Shown piece by piece: positions 10,601 through 22,629 of a DNA stretch of 64,000 nt. How positions within the stretch are numbered: position 1 is the first letter of the stretch; every line of letters begins with the position of its first letter. The stretch is from Carya illinoinensis (lineage: Eukaryota > Streptophyta > Magnoliopsida > Fagales > Juglandaceae): positions 28,437,864 to 28,501,863 of the forward strand of contig NC_056762.1 of NCBI RefSeq assembly GCF_018687715.1, in the 5' to 3' direction. Made by a program: the position numbers and the translations under genes. A model generated the notes under the pieces. That model was given only the letters and a program-made list of their open reading frames with translations. It searched no databases and was not told the origin of the DNA.

Positions 10601-11560
10601 TGCCATTTTACAGTGTTTGTTTAGTGTTGGGTTCGTGCCATAGGAGCTCCTGCGCCGGTACACACGTTCTCTCTAATTTTTCGTTTAATAACATGCGGTG
10701 CGCCTCATGTAATTTTTGTGTGGGTTGCTGATGTGTCAGTATTTTACTTGTGGCCGTTAATTGCTTGAAACGGGATTGCCGTTCTAAAGAGTTTCTGTAA
10801 TCTTAAATCTATGATTGAGTCAATTCCATGATTATAAGTTCATCCCATGACCGGAATAGGGTTGGGTTATAGAAGATTGACTACCTCTATAATAGTAATA
10901 ATGATTTTATGATAACTCAGCTAGGATATACTGATTTTAGTATTTGTAATGTTCATAACATTGATACAGTAGTACTATCGGTGGTGATTGCAATGGGATC
11001 GCTTTCCATAATGGCAGTTTTGCAACTTCCTACCATCCCAAATTCAAACAGCAAGCTCAGACAACATTTTAATAACAACCTCGGCTCACTGATATTATGA
11101 ATGCATGAATTTAGCTCTCACTTTAAATTATAATCAGTAGTGAGATTGCCATTCCAGGCAAGCCACCCACAAAATAATTGGTCAGGTTAGCATCTAGATT
11201 CAACTGAATCCAATCTATGCTTGTACTCTTGGGAATAAAGAAAAGAACTGATACAAACAGTCCATCGCCAAAACCAACCATTTTGAAGCAGGTGCTTTTG
11301 TAATGGAATAGCACAATCTGGGACAAAGGTCCAAAGGATAGCCTTCTTGTTTCAATACTTAAATCAGAGATTCTTTGCAACAAAATGTTTCAAAACATAT
11401 CTATTCTGATAAATGCACTCATAAATGGACAAAAAAATATCACTCACTGTAAAGCGACAAATATGTAGCTAAATAAAATGAGAAACAAAAATCCCCAGAA
11501 ATGGAACTAAACTGATATTTCTTTACACAAATTGAGCAAGGGCTCCCGGAGAGCCATATC
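10601..11560. other. Non-coding DNA and 3' region of VPS55
   Basis: No coding motif was recognised from 10601 to about 11100. The part nearest 11560 must contain the 3' untranslated region of the minus-strand VPS55 gene. An 86-codon open frame at 11123-11383 (-) lies there and is not supported as a gene. Confidence 0.5.
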
Positions 11561-12861
11561 TCAAAGCGCACTGTAATCCTCTTCAGCACTCATCCGAATG
11601 TAAAACATGATCGATAATACAAATATGAAAAAGGATGAGAGCTCCATTGCCAGGGCTCCCCAACCAATGACACCAGCATGCTTTAGTATTACTGGTATGG
11701 CAATGCTTCCAATAGCTGAAGCTCCAGTCAAGAATTTTGTCGCATTCACCCAGCTATTTCATCACCAAATAAGAAGCAAGAATAATTTAAACAGTTAATT
11801 CAATTCTTCATTTGAAATTCAAGAAAATGGCAAAATAAATTTCTGGTCAGATTTTAAGAAAGGACTTGCCCGCTCTCAGATTCAGAAAATAGAGAACTAC
11901 TATCAGATCCCGCCAAAAACAGCAAAGGCATGGGAAGAAGCACATACATCAATACTGCAAGATAAAAATGTGAAAATGTTACTCTTGGGACCAACATTTA
12001 TATAGAAGAAATCTCAGCTAATTCTTTGGTTACATCCCACTCGTGGCAACATTAATCCAATTGAAGAATTGAAATGTAAACAATGCACTCGCTTGTTAGG
12101 GGCAAGGAAGAATTACTCCCCCACCCCCAAAAAAAAAAAATCATATCAAAGTGTGCAGCAAGAAAAAATTACCGAACTGATCCATGAAATCAAGACATGC
12201 AAGTTATGAGCAACAACAGTTGGCACGAATCTGCTTCTGCATACATACAAACAGTTGTGTGCATGTAATACAGTATCTAATTCAATCCTAGAAAATTTAA
12301 CCTATACCACACAGGATCATATATTTTTAGTTGAATTCGACCACCAATTAGTTATTATGCCCAAGGAATTCAGGTAAAACTAAAACCATCAAGCTACGAA
12401 GTATCTAACATAAACTGGATTGAGCCCTTAAGTTACAACAATCTCCCTCCCCACTCCCCACTTCCCCTCCCGTGAAAAAAAGAAAAACCCTATATTTGTA
12501 GTTAAAAACCTACTAAGAAGCGCCAAAGTGGTACAACTCATATGGAGAATGTATCGATGCAATTCTAACATCAAAGGGCAAAAGCTTTAGTCTTTACCTG
12601 TTAGCATCGGCCACCAATTGTTGTACAAAGCACATGCCTGAAGCATCACACATTATACGTAAGAAAAACGGTAAATAGACTTGGGCACAACAACTTTTTT
12701 GCGTCAGTTTATATTAATAATCCAAATATGATAAAAAAAAAAAAAAAAAAGACTATACTTACCAAAATTTGCAATACAATTCCTCCAGAGACCAATATTG
12801 CCAACAAAGCAAGTTTGCCACTCTGCAAGCAGGCGCGCAGATAACCTGGTAAGTCCGGCAT
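11561..12861 (-). CDS. VPS55: Vacuolar protein sorting-associated protein 55 (VPS55), 4 exons
   Basis: Coding exons on the minus strand are 12763-12861, 12598-12637, 11870-11954 and 11561-11753, totalling 417 nt, i.e. 138 residues plus TGA. The protein starts MPDLPGYLRACLQSGKLALL, continues ACALYNNWWPMLT and VLMYVLLPMPLLFLAGSDSS, and ends GWVNATKFLTGASAIGSIAI, AGVIGWGALAMELSSFF and EEDYSAL. This is the plant VPS55 / animal leptin-receptor-overlapping-transcript (LEPROT) family: a small protein with four membrane helices acting with VPS68 in endosome-to-vacuole traffic. Length and all family blocks are complete. An ATG directly upstream (12862-12864) would add one Met; the inner ATG matches the usual M-x-DLPGY start. 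Introns 1 and 2 (12638-12762 and 11955-12597) are GT-AG; intron 3 is GC-AG. The gene appears intact. Confidence 0.95.
11754..11869 (-). other. VPS55: VPS55 intron 3, non-canonical GC-AG
   Basis: On the minus strand exon 3 ends GAGAGCGG and is followed by GCAAGTCC. The next exon begins CTGGGTGAATGC after AAATAG. Only a GC donor restores the frame ...SESGWVNAT, which fits the family. GCAAGT is the usual context of the rare GC-AG class. Confidence 0.85.
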
Positions 12862-13860
12862 CATCAAAACTTGCCTACCTCACCTCATAAAGAAGAACAA
12901 CTGTAACAGAACACGCTATTAAAGAAGATTTTTAAGAAGCAGATCTATGAGTAGCAAAGAAAAAGGATAAATTATTCAGTAAACTCGTGTAAACCAGAAA
13001 AGGGAGTTTTAGTTGCATGAGGTTGACATAGAGATTATTCCCCAATGGTAAATAAATCCTTCAAGGTGTTTAATTGCATATATCGGTGTTCAATTGAAGA
13101 TACAACAAAGCAGAGAATCTTAAAAAAAAAACGGCAAAGAGTTCTAACATTCAAATGTCGAAAAAGAAAATTAGCTACAAGATAAAGTATACGAATCCAC
13201 ACACTTCCTTTAGATTAACACAATGCCAAAAATATGAGAAAATACACCAAAAAAATCTAGCTTACAAAACTAAACACGTAATCAAGGGAAAGGACGAGTC
13301 AATTAATTTGGATCTGAACAGCAGAAATCATCAAAGTAATAGTTTGGTTTTTTTTTATTTATTTATTTTGGAGGGGGGGGGGGTGTTGGAGATGGGGGGG
13401 CGGGGATCTTCACCGCAATTCCAACATAAACAACGTTATTTCAACTTAATCCGGTCGCCCGAATCATGTAACTCTCTGTCAACGCTGAATTATGGCGGAA
13501 ACTACACCTAATAGTAACAATCTCCCCGTTATCATATAGATTATATGACCAATAAAGGCACAATCAGAGTTAAAAAAAAAAAAAACAAAACGAAAATTTT
13601 GAGGAATGCGAGCGTACCGGAATCGGATGAGCGGAGGTCCGATGGGCTTTCGGGGGAAGGGAGTGTTTGGAATGGGGCCCAAGACTCCGAAGATACTAAA
13701 ACACGGCCGTGGAATATACCAGACAGCGTCAGCGTTTATGGCTTTTTTGGGTACAGCTACAAAAGACAGCAAGAAGAGGTGGTGGACAACCTGATTTACA
13801 GGCAATTTTGTCAACGGTACGGGTGAGGTCCATCATCCTCAAAGGACCTCTCCCATGTTA
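12862..13860 (-). other. VPS55 upstream region, probable 5' untranslated exon(s) and promoter
   Basis: An acceptor-like GAGGTAG lies just before the start codon on the minus strand (about 12876-12882), so a leader intron is possible. The first exon is not determinable from sequence alone. The GC-richer block at 13440-13860 is a candidate first exon or promoter. A G-rich run on the + strand at 13370-13400 is low complexity. Confidence 0.35.
13606..13794 (+). other. Small open frame, 62 codons, uncertain gene
   Basis: The frame runs from ATG at 13606 to TGA at 13792-13794 in a GC-richer island between VPS55 and a MITE. It encodes a basic peptide with MSGGPMGFRGKGVFGMG, LKHGRGIYQTASAFMAF and TKDSKKRWWTT. 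It has glycine/methionine-rich text and a basic C-terminus and looks more protein-like than the surrounding frames. I do not recognise it. The opposite strand is also open here (13479-13814), and this block could equally be the VPS55 leader. Confidence 0.25.
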
Positions 13861-13900
13861 GCGCACCGGCAAAATCACAAGGGCATCGTATTTCGAACGA

Positions 13901-14220
13901 CATGTTTGGATGTTTTGAGTATTTCATTGATTTAAATTAAAATATTTTATTAAATTTTATAAAATAAAAAATAAAATAAAAATATTATATAATTAAAATT
14001 TTTTTTGTATATAATTTTTAATTTTTTTTATTTTACATTTGTGAATGTTTTATTGACTGTTTTTATTTCGTTTTAATGTTTGTAAAAATTATATTAATTT
14101 TTGTATTAGAATAATAATTAGACGAAGAAGTTGAAAATTTAAAATTAAAAGATATTTTATATTTGAGTGATATTTAAGAACGAAATTATGATAATTTTTG
14201 ATAAATGACATCCAAACATG
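13901..14220. mobile_element. MITE with 13-bp inverted ends, 320 bp
   Basis: The left end CATGTTTGGATGT and the right end ACATCCAAACATG are exact inverted repeats. The interior is AT-rich, with AAAATATT and TTTTTATTTTACATTTG-like text shared with the other MITEs here. No clear TSD is visible, because the bases outside the repeat differ (CGA / CCA). It is non-coding and sits just beyond the VPS55 upstream region. Confidence 0.6.
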
Positions 14221-15577
14221 CCATGATGTTTCTTAAAGTTTCAATATTAATATATTTAATCCTATTAAACCTAGTTTTAAGTTTGATTAATGTCAAATAT
14301 AATTTTAAAATATGCAAGTCCTGCAACTTGTTGGATTTCATTTTAATAAGTATTTCTAACAATAATTTTAATATTTGAGATATTCTTAATATTATAGTAT
14401 TTAAAAGGTATTTTAAGGTACTTTTTTGGAACATTTTATTTTGATTCTTTTGAAAATAAGATTTTAGGATTCTTTGATTTTATTTTATTTATTGATTTAT
14501 TTATTTGTTGCTTTTGGGGTTAGTATTATCTTTACATGGGTCCAAGTCTCCAAGAGATTTCGTTAGATAATAATAATGACTGTTTGGAATAGTGGGGATT
14601 TGGATACTTGATTAGGATTAGGAGGATGGGCAATCTGAACCTTGTTCCGAGTTTGGCGTAGCGGTCGGTCAATTCGTCAAATGATAATTTATTACCGTCA
14701 TAGAGAATTATTCCATGTTGCAAAGTTGGCCTTTCCCTCTCTCTCTCTTCACGTGATACCTACACATTAATAAGCCACCTAGAGAAATGCCATGAAACTC
14801 TCTCTAAACCATCCATGTAAAATATAGCTAAGATGTGTTAAAAAGGGGCTGCATTGCATTCGCATAGGTAGTCAAAAATAACAATGAGCTACATTGCGAT
14901 TATATGTCTATCTGCCATTGTAGCTTATCTAAACAATGAAATAATAGACTTGGACTCCTAGAAAAACCTGGAGAAATTTTGGTGCATAGAACCGCGTGCA
15001 TGGTTAGCAAAAATAAATAAATAATAAAATTATTTTTCAAAAAAATACTAGTATATTGTCTGGATTTGGCTTCTCATTTTGACCGTTCATATATTTAATT
15101 TTTTTAAATTTTTTTCTCTACTTAATTATTAAAAAAATTACTTTTTGTATATTGATATATTTTTTTATTTTTTAAAAATATTTAAAATATTAAAATATAT
15201 AAAAAATAAAAAAAATTAAGAAGAAAAATATGTGCTAGTGGGGACGCCCATGCTAGCACCAGTCTTATTTCCTAGTTTAACCAAAGTTATAATAATCAAT
15301 TTAATGTCGGACTTGTCTAAAATAAGTTAGTTAAAATATCTCTTTTTCACATTGACCAGTATATGTAAGACAACTGTGACATACTGTCATGAAAATACCG
15401 TGATTTATTTATTTATATATTATTTTGTAAACTCGAGCTCATTATATTATTATAATTTATAGGTTAAGCATCATTTGCACTTTGGACTATATTATTTGCA
15501 TTTTTTGGTATATAATTTTGGGTGTATATCGTTCAAATCCTAAGATTAGTATCATATCTGATATAAATAAATAAATA
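14221..15577. other. AT-rich intergenic DNA, no gene
   Basis: No coding motif was recognised. At 15060-15230 there is an A/T-rich self-complementary stretch, and at 15232-15259 a perfect 7-bp hairpin (GTGCTAG...CTAGCAC). These may be the remains of a foldback element. Confidence 0.4.
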
Positions 15578-15602
15578 AATATATATATATATATATATAT
15601 AT
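15578..15602. repeat. (AT)n microsatellite
   Basis: About twelve AT units follow an AAAT tetranucleotide run beginning near 15564. Confidence 0.9.
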
Positions 15603-15609
15603 TATATTT

Positions 15610-15840
15610 TGTACAAAACCAATCTTCCATCATATCTGTAATATTCATGCATTACATCTCCCTTCTCTCAAGATGGTACTCATAAACAGAGTTGGCCCTT
15701 CCTCTATCCATACCCTCTCTTCTTTACACACAAAGCATGCTTTGTTAACATATGTGCAACCATGTTCCCCTCCCTTCAAGTAAATTGTACCTTCCAATCC
15801 ATCTCCCTTCTAAATTGGTAATGGTCGAGCCATTATCAAG
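15610..15840 (-). pseudogene. LINE tail: RNase H C-terminus
   Basis: The minus strand reads MDWKVQFT, then REGNMVAHMLTKHAL, the usual final RNase H block of plant L1 ORF2 (x-REGN-x-VAH-x-LAK). The rest of the element is absent. The adjoining (AT)n may have replaced the tail. Confidence 0.65.
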
Positions 15841-16973
15841 TCCAAAATTTAAAAAGTTGAGGTTTTGACTAAAATCAAACCAAAACTAAAACTAATGGAG
15901 ACATTAATCCATGTTGGACTATTCATCCTAAATCTAAAATAATAATATTATATTATATATTTTAATACTAATTTTTTATTTTTTTGTTTTTAATATTTTA
16001 CAAATACATTTCATATATTAATTAATAATTTGATTTTTACTTAAAATTATCTATTATTTTTTTTCTCAACCTAATTATCCAACAAACACATTTGGAAATA
16101 TTTTTAGAGTAAAATATTGTTTGGAGATTAATAGTAGCTAACCAAATTTGGAGAAATAAATAGAATTACTATATGTCAAAAGTAAAGCCATAGAGTTTTG
16201 ACTATGCCAATGTAGATCAGTTTTGCTCAAGTTAGTCAAAATTTGACTTGACACTGGCATTTGGTTAGGCCAATGTCAGTGCTCTAAGAGCCTCTTTAGA
16301 TCTTCAACAATATGACCATACCATGACAAAACTTTTGTAACAGCCTACCAAAAATTTAATAGATGAGTTTCTTTAGACTTTAAGAACCTCATAAAAACTT
16401 TCAAAGTTTTAATGAATTAATCAATTGCGTAGGATTTAGTCTATCAATTTAATCAATTTTGCTACTCATTTGTCAGAAAAGGCTATTTTATTTATTTGAG
16501 GTATTTAAAAGGGTTAGAATGAAAAACAATATACTTTATTAGACTTAAAGAAATATTTGAATTTTTATGACAAAATAAAACAAATTTCGATTTCCAAAAT
16601 AACTTTTGCGTTGAGTTTTTCGAGACACTTCAGAGTCTGAGTTTTTATAAACAATTTGCACTTTGAGGTTGGTATTATTATTTAGGATTTTATAGTACAA
16701 AATTTATTTTCACTTTTTTGGGATGAATAATAGCCTCAGTGATGGTACCTAAACTAGTATTTTTAAAATCATAATGTGAAATGTTTAAATTAAATTAGAG
16801 ATGTTTTATTTAGACATTTAAAAATATTTTAACTATATTTGATGAATATTATTGAACACTTAGTATTAAGAGGAATTATGAGATAGAAAATGTGAAAGAA
16901 ATCAAATTTTTGGATCAATGATAAAAAATATAGAGCAACTAGATGAAAATTTTCGTCTATAAAAGGTGGGTAC
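15841..16973. other. AT-rich intergenic DNA, no gene
   Basis: No coding sequence was found. The stretch at 16190-16290 with GACTATGCCAATGTAGATC and GGTTAGGCCAATGTCAGTGC looks like one end of a decayed DNA transposon, but a partner end was not found. Confidence 0.4.
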
Positions 16974-16975
16974 AA

Positions 16976-16989
16976 CAGTCGTTCTACGA
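16976..16989 (+). repeat. 5' target-site duplication of the LINE at 16990
   Basis: CAGTCGTTCTACGA is repeated exactly at 22630-22643, directly after the poly-A tail. Two preceding A bases also match but are ambiguous with the tail. Confidence 0.95.
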
Positions 16990-17135
16990 AGGTTGGTCCT
17001 TCTCTGTCTCTCTCTCCCGCGAGTTTGAGATAGAGTAAGGTTTTCAGTCCCCTTGCTCGTGCAAGGTGGTTTGGTCTTCCCTTTTGGGAGTATTGTCCAT
17101 TATCACTCGCTTTTCATACTCTTTGAACCTGTAAT

Positions 17136-18467
17136 ATGGAGGAGGAGGATCTCGCCAAAAGGTGGGAGAGACTGAACCTGTCTTCGACTGAAAGTGAAGT
17201 CTTCAAGTTCCGTTCTGCAAGATCATCAGAGGAAGCTACACGTAGCAAACATTGCATTGTTGGAGGAGTGTTGTCCGAAAAAGGAATAAATAGTGAGGCT
17301 TTCAGAGTCACCATGTCGAATATCTGGAGACTGGAGGGATGGGTGAAGTTCAAAGAATTAGGGGACTTTAAATTCTTAATCGAATTTCAGTTTCTTGGTG
17401 ATAAAGAAAAAGTTTTAGGGGGCCGGCCATGGTTTTTTGATAGAAACCTTGTATCCTTCCTAGAATTTGATGAAGATGTTCTTTTAAATGACATCCAGTT
17501 CCGTTTTGAACCCTTCTGGATTCAACTTCACGGCCTTCCTTAGGGAGCAATGACAGAGGAAGTGGGTAGACAGTTGGGCTCCTCAGTTGGCCATGTCATT
17601 AGAGTCGATGCAGACTCAGATGGGGTGGCATGGGGGAAATGTATGAGAATACGAGTTGCAGTGGACTTACACAAACCCCTTCTACGTGGTAAATGGATGG
17701 AACTGAATAACTTAAAACACTGGATCGCCATAAAATATGAAAGATTACAGTCATTTTGTTTTCACTGTGGCATATTGGCTCACAAAGGGAAAAGATGTAC
17801 TCAACAGAGGGGACCTATATCTGGCGTTGATCCTAAGATCCTGCAATTTGGCCCTTGGATTCGGGCTCAGCCTATGAACTCTAAGATTTTTGATGGCAGG
17901 CAGTATGGAGGCAAGTCTGGTGGTCCAAATCAACAGCATTGGCAGCACACTGATTCCTTAAAAGGGCAAGAAGGTGAAACTAATCTGAAACAGACAGTAG
18001 GTGAGGAGGAAGACACTAATTCTATTGGAAATAAATTTAAGGAAGCAACTGGTTTGTCAATGCCTGGCAAGGACCTTTCTTTTGAGTCTCTGATCGCACC
18101 TATGGTGGAGGCTGTTACCTCTAACAGTCAACTTCCAACTGCCAAGGAGCTGGCCTCTCCTGTAATTAATACAGCCTCACCTGAATCTAATAGGGATCTG
18201 ATACAATGAAGAAGTATTTAAGCCAAGCATCACGGGAGCAGTGACTCGGCAAAGAGGGGCCACCTGGAAAAGAAAGGCTAGAGCGGTAAATCATTCTTTC
18301 TCTTTGGTCACAACTCCTAAAAGAAGGGGCAATAAGAAAAGGGAAATGGTCTCCAGTTAGACACGGATAATAAAGTGAAAAAACATAAAGACTCCCATGA
18401 ATTATCAGCATTTAGTGACAATACTATCCTGGTGGAGGCTGTGGAGCAGCCCCACCTTAAGCAATGA
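17136..18467 (+). pseudogene. LINE ORF1 (DUF4283 + CCHC knuckle), broken
   Basis: It starts MEEEDLAKRWERLNL. Residues about 35-140 match the DUF4283 domain of plant LINE ORF1 proteins (SKHCIVGGVLSEKGI; LGGRPWFFDRNLVSF; FWIQLHGLP). A TAG stop at 17541-17543 interrupts it in frame after LHGLP, probably TTG mutated to TAG. The frame resumes GAMTEEVGRQLG and reaches a zinc knuckle CFHCGILAHKGKRC (C-x2-C-x4-H-x4-C) at about 17755-17796. A further TGA at 18207-18209 and frameshifts follow before the original end, KQ-TGA at 18465-18467. ORF1 proteins bind the element RNA. The terminal TGA overlaps the ORF2 ATG by four bases (ATGA). Confidence 0.9.
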
Positions 18468-21400
18468 TTGGCCTCAGCTGGAACTGTAGGGGGTTTGGGA
18501 ACCCCCGTACAGTTCCAGAATTAAACCTCCTAGTGAGGTCTAAGTACCCCGACTTCATATTCTTAATGGAAACCAAATGTGGTAGGAAGAGGGTTGAGGA
18601 AGTGAGGAACAATCTTCATTTTGACAGTAGTTTTGTGGTGGGAAGTAGAGGCCTCAGTGGGGGCTTAGCTTTTTTATGGAATAGCAGTGTGGACTTCTCT
18701 TTAGAAAACTTCTCACATAATCATATCTCAATGGTCCTCACTGAAGAGGGGAGCCCCCAACAGATTTTGGTTACTGGTTTTTATGGCTTCCCTGAAACAT
18801 CAAGGAGAGGGGAAAGCTGGAGCCTGTTGAGGTTGATCAAACCAAGGGAGGACAAACCATGGCTTTGTTTGGGAGATTTCAACGAGATATTGCATCACCA
18901 TGAAAAGATGGGAGCAGCCAGCAGACCATATCCACAGATGGAAGCATTCAGAATGTCTATGGACTGGTGTGGCCTGAGTGACCTTGGTTTTGAAGGATCA
19001 AAATTCACCTGGTGCAACAATAGAGAGGGTGATCAGTTCACTAAAGAAAGACTGGATCGTGCTATGGGTAATTTGATGTGGTCTGACCTGTTCTGTGAAT
19101 GCAACATCAACGTTCTTGCTGCCCAAACTTCTGACCACAGCCCATTACTGGTTATTGCTACAAAGAGAGGTATGAGGCCTTCAAGTTTTGAGACAAGAAG
19201 GAAGAAGATTTTCAAATTTGAAGCAAGCTGGAATGTACATGAAGCATGCAACAACATTGTTCAATCTACTTGGTCTTCCCAGGATATAGCTCAGGGCCAA
19301 AAAATGAATTTAATCATGAGGAAACTAAATAGATGCAGGGAGTCTTTAAAGCTTTGGAGCTCGAGCCTTGGGAAAAAACAGAGGGACATACAAGGACAAC
19401 TAAAGCTACTTTTGAAGATGCAAGACTCAAATAAGGGCTCTAACTTAGCAACCATAAAGGTGCTACAGAAGGAAATTGATAAATCTCTTGAGGAAGAGAA
19501 CCTGAGGTGGCAACAGAGAGCAAAACAACTGTGGTTGAGAGATGGTGACAGAAATTCTAAATTCTTCCATAAATGTGCCAATCAGAGGAGGAAGAACAAT
19601 GGGATTCATAAGCTTATGAGGACTGATGAAAGCTTTACAACAGACATGAGAGAGATTTCTGGTTTGTTTTCTCAGTACTACCAAGAACTCTTTACATCAT
19701 CAAATCCAAGGGGAATTGAGGCATGTTTGAACCAGGTCCATCCTCGAATAGATAGGGAGATGAATGCCAACCTAACCAAACAGTTTTCAGCTGAAGAGGT
19801 AAAGTTTGCTCTGTTCCATATGAATCCCATGGGGTCTCCAAGACCAGATGGATACCCTGCTTTGTTCTACCAATCACACTGGGATATTGTAGGAGCTGAC
19901 CTCACTGATGCTGTCTTGGAAATATTAAATGGGGATGGTAATATTGCAGCTATTAATGATACTTTCATAGTTCTAATCCCAAAAATCAGAAATCCCCAAA
20001 CTGTTCTGGATTTTAGGCCCATCTCACTTTGCAATGTCATTTATAAGGTGGTGTCCAAAGTTCTCTCGAATAGGCTTAAACTGATTCTTCCTAATATTAT
20101 TGCACCTACCCAAAGTGCTTTTATTCCTAGCAGGATGATCATGGACAATGTTATAGTGGCTTTCGAAACTCTTCATGCAATGTCAACCAAAGGCAAAGGG
20201 AAGCAAGGATATATGGCTATAAAGCTTGACATGAGCAAGGCCTATGATAGAGTGGAGTGGGCTTTCTTGAGAAGGGTCATGGGTAAGATGGGCTTCAGCA
20301 ACAGATGGATTAACTTGGTCATGCAGTGTGTAACTACGGTATCCTATTCTCTCCTTATTAATGGTAGTTCTCATTGCAAGTTTAGTCCAACTAGAGGAAT
20401 CAGACAGGGAGATCCCCTCTCCCCCTATCTTTTTATCCTGGTGGCTGAGGTGCTTAGTAGCTTAATGAATCATGCTGAAAGTATCAAGTTGATTCATGGA
20501 TTTCCTATTTCCAGGGGGAAGCTTAGCATTAATCACCTATTTTTTGCTGATGATAGCTTGATTTTCTGTAAGCCAATGCAGGAGAGTGGTCATCTATCCA
20601 TGTTTTGCTGAACCTTTATGAAGAAGCCTCGGGTCAGAAACTTAACAAGACCAAAACCTCTATCTTCTTCAGTCCCAACACAAAGCCAGTTGCAAGAGAA
20701 TACATTTTGAATCTTGCTGGAACTAGGGCCTCCTCAAGCTATGATAAGTATCTTGGATTACCAGCTCTCATTGGTAGATCTAAGCATGCTGCATTTAAGG
20801 ATATCATTGATAGGATCAGAGGAAGAACCAGTAACTGGAAAAACAAGTTTCTCTCTCAGGCAGGGAAGGAAATACTTCTTAAGGCTGTGATTCAAGCCCT
20901 TCCCACTTATTGCATGGGAGTCTTCAAACTACCTAAATCCATTTTGAATGAAATAAACAAAGTTATGCACCATTACTGGTGGGGCCATCTACAAAATGAA
21001 AAAAGGGTGCACTGGGTATCTTGGGGTCAGATGGGAAGATCGAAATCTGCAGGTGGCTTGGGCTTTAGAGACCTTGAGAGTTTTAATTTAGCTCTTTTAG
21101 CTTAGCAAGGGTGGAGAATTATCCAACAGCCCAATTCCCTTGCTGCACAGGTCCTAAAATTGAAATATTTCCCAAGTGTTGATTTCATTCAAGCCAAAGT
21201 GGGTCATAGGCCTTCATTTATATGGAGAAGTCTCTGTGCTGCTAAGGGACTGATAGAAAAAGGCTCCATATGGCGCATTGGTGATGGTCAAAACACCAAA
21301 ATATAGAAAGATAGGTGGCTGCCACAACCTACAAGCTATCGAATCCAATCACCTGTACATATTCTGCTGGAGGATGATAAAGTGGCTAGACTCATAAACC

Positions 21401-22581
21401 AAGCAACTAGGCAGTGGGATAGAGGCTTGATAACAGAAGTTTTTGGCTTTGAGTTAGCAGCAGTGATCCAGAGAATTCCCTTAAGCTCATTTGGTGCTAT
21501 GGATAAACTAATCTGGTTGGGATCCAAAGATGGCTCTTTCACTGTTAAGAGTGCCTATCACCTTCAGAAGGAGCTTTTTGCACAGCTCAAGGGACAGTCT
21601 TCTAGAGGGTTGCTGAGGCAGAGAGACTGGACTGGTTTGTGGTATCTGCAGGTCCCTAATGCTACCAAATCTTTCTTGTGGCGTGCATGCTTAGAAGCTC
21701 TCCCTACAAAACTCAACCTCTTCAGGAAAAAGATTGTGGACTCCCCTATATGTCCTATCTGTTGCTCGGAAGAGGAAACTACCACTCATGCTCTCTGGAA
21801 CTGCACCTCTGCCATGGATGTTTGGAGTCAAAGCCATATGTTTTTCCAAAAAAGCTCTTTAAGGGTAGACAGTTTTAAGGAACTGTTCGAGTGCCTCAGC
21901 AAGCAAGGTACACAACCTTTGATGGAACTGTTTTCAGTCATTACCAGGAACATATGGACTAGAAGAAATAAACTGATTTTTGAGGGTTCCTTCATGCATC
22001 CGAATCTGGTGGTGAATCAAGCATCACTATCTCTTGCAACTTATAAGGAGGCCCAAGGAAGTAGGAAAAATACACCTCAAGCGTCTAGTACTCAAACTGG
22101 GTGGTCTCCTCCTTCTTCAGGTTCAATTAAAATTAACTGGGATGCTGCTGTGGATGTGCCCCAAGCTAGAGTTGGCATTGGTCTGGTGGCCCGAGACCAT
22201 GAAGGCAAGGTTTTAGTCACAAAGCAGTTTCTTGTCTCCTGCATTCGTGACCCTCTATTGGCTGAAGCTTTAGGAGCTTTTCAGGCAGCTTCTCTGGCTA
22301 AGGACTTGGAGTTCAGCCCTGTCATCTTGGAAGGGGACGCTTTGCAGATAGTGAATGGCATTAATCAACAGGTTGAGAGATGGGATAGGGTGGGAATGGT
22401 CATGTATGACACTAGTTTGGTGCTATCCAGTCTATGCCAATGGTCTATGGCTTTTGTTAGGAGGTGTGGCAATCAAATGGCTCACAATCTGGCCAAGGAT
22501 TCCCTTAAGCTAGGAGAGAGTTCGGTTGTTGTGGTCTTTGGACCTCCCTGTAATCGTGTATCTCCATCTTCCTTGGTTTAA
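18464..22581 (+). pseudogene. LINE ORF2: endonuclease, RT, zf-RVT, RNase H; broken
   Basis: The endonuclease (from MIGLSWNCRGFGN) shows the APE-type residues in WNCRG, FLMETK, LCLGDFNEIL and SDHSPLL. The RT shows FRPISLCNVIYK, KLDMSKAYDRVEW, RQGDPLSPYLFI and the catalytic FADD (HLFFADDSLIFC). A one-base frameshift at about 20585-20604 moves to the frame NLYEEASGQKLNKTK. TAG stops at 21103-21105 (after LALLA) and 21304-21306 (in KI-x-KDRW, normally Trp) follow. Next come the zinc-binding region (FLWRACLEALPTKLNLF; CPICCSEEETTTHALWNC) and RNase H (INWDAAVDV; LLAEALGAFQAA; VILEGDALQIV; NQMAHNLAKDSL), ending at TAA 22579-22581. With one frameshift and two stops it is close to intact but not functional as written. 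Confidence 0.95.
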
Positions 22582-22629
22582 TGAAATGGTGGATTTTCTT
22601 CAAAAAAAAAAAAAAAAAAAAAAAAAAAA

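Larger units (their letters stand above)
16990..22629 (+). mobile_element. Full-length L1-type LINE with RNase H
   Basis: The element is 5640 bp, bounded by a perfect 14-bp TSD (16976-16989 and 22630-22643) and ending in A28 (22602-22629). Its order is a 146-base leader with a CTCTCTGTCTCTCTCTC stretch, ORF1 (17136-18467), ORF2 (18464-22581) and a short 3' region. This is the complete plan of a plant L1 element that moves by target-primed reverse transcription. The exact TSD and long A tail point to a fairly recent insertion, yet both ORFs are broken, so it has decayed or was inserted already defective. Confidence 0.95.

Noticed and set aside
11123..11383. 86-codon minus-strand frame downstream of VPS55
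   Set aside because: No motif and no splice connection needed; VPS55 is complete with its own stop at 11561. Probably 3' untranslated region.
16190..16290. DNA transposon end (GCCAATGTCAGTGCTC)
   Set aside because: Resembles a terminal inverted repeat, but no partner end or TSD could be found within about 600 bases.
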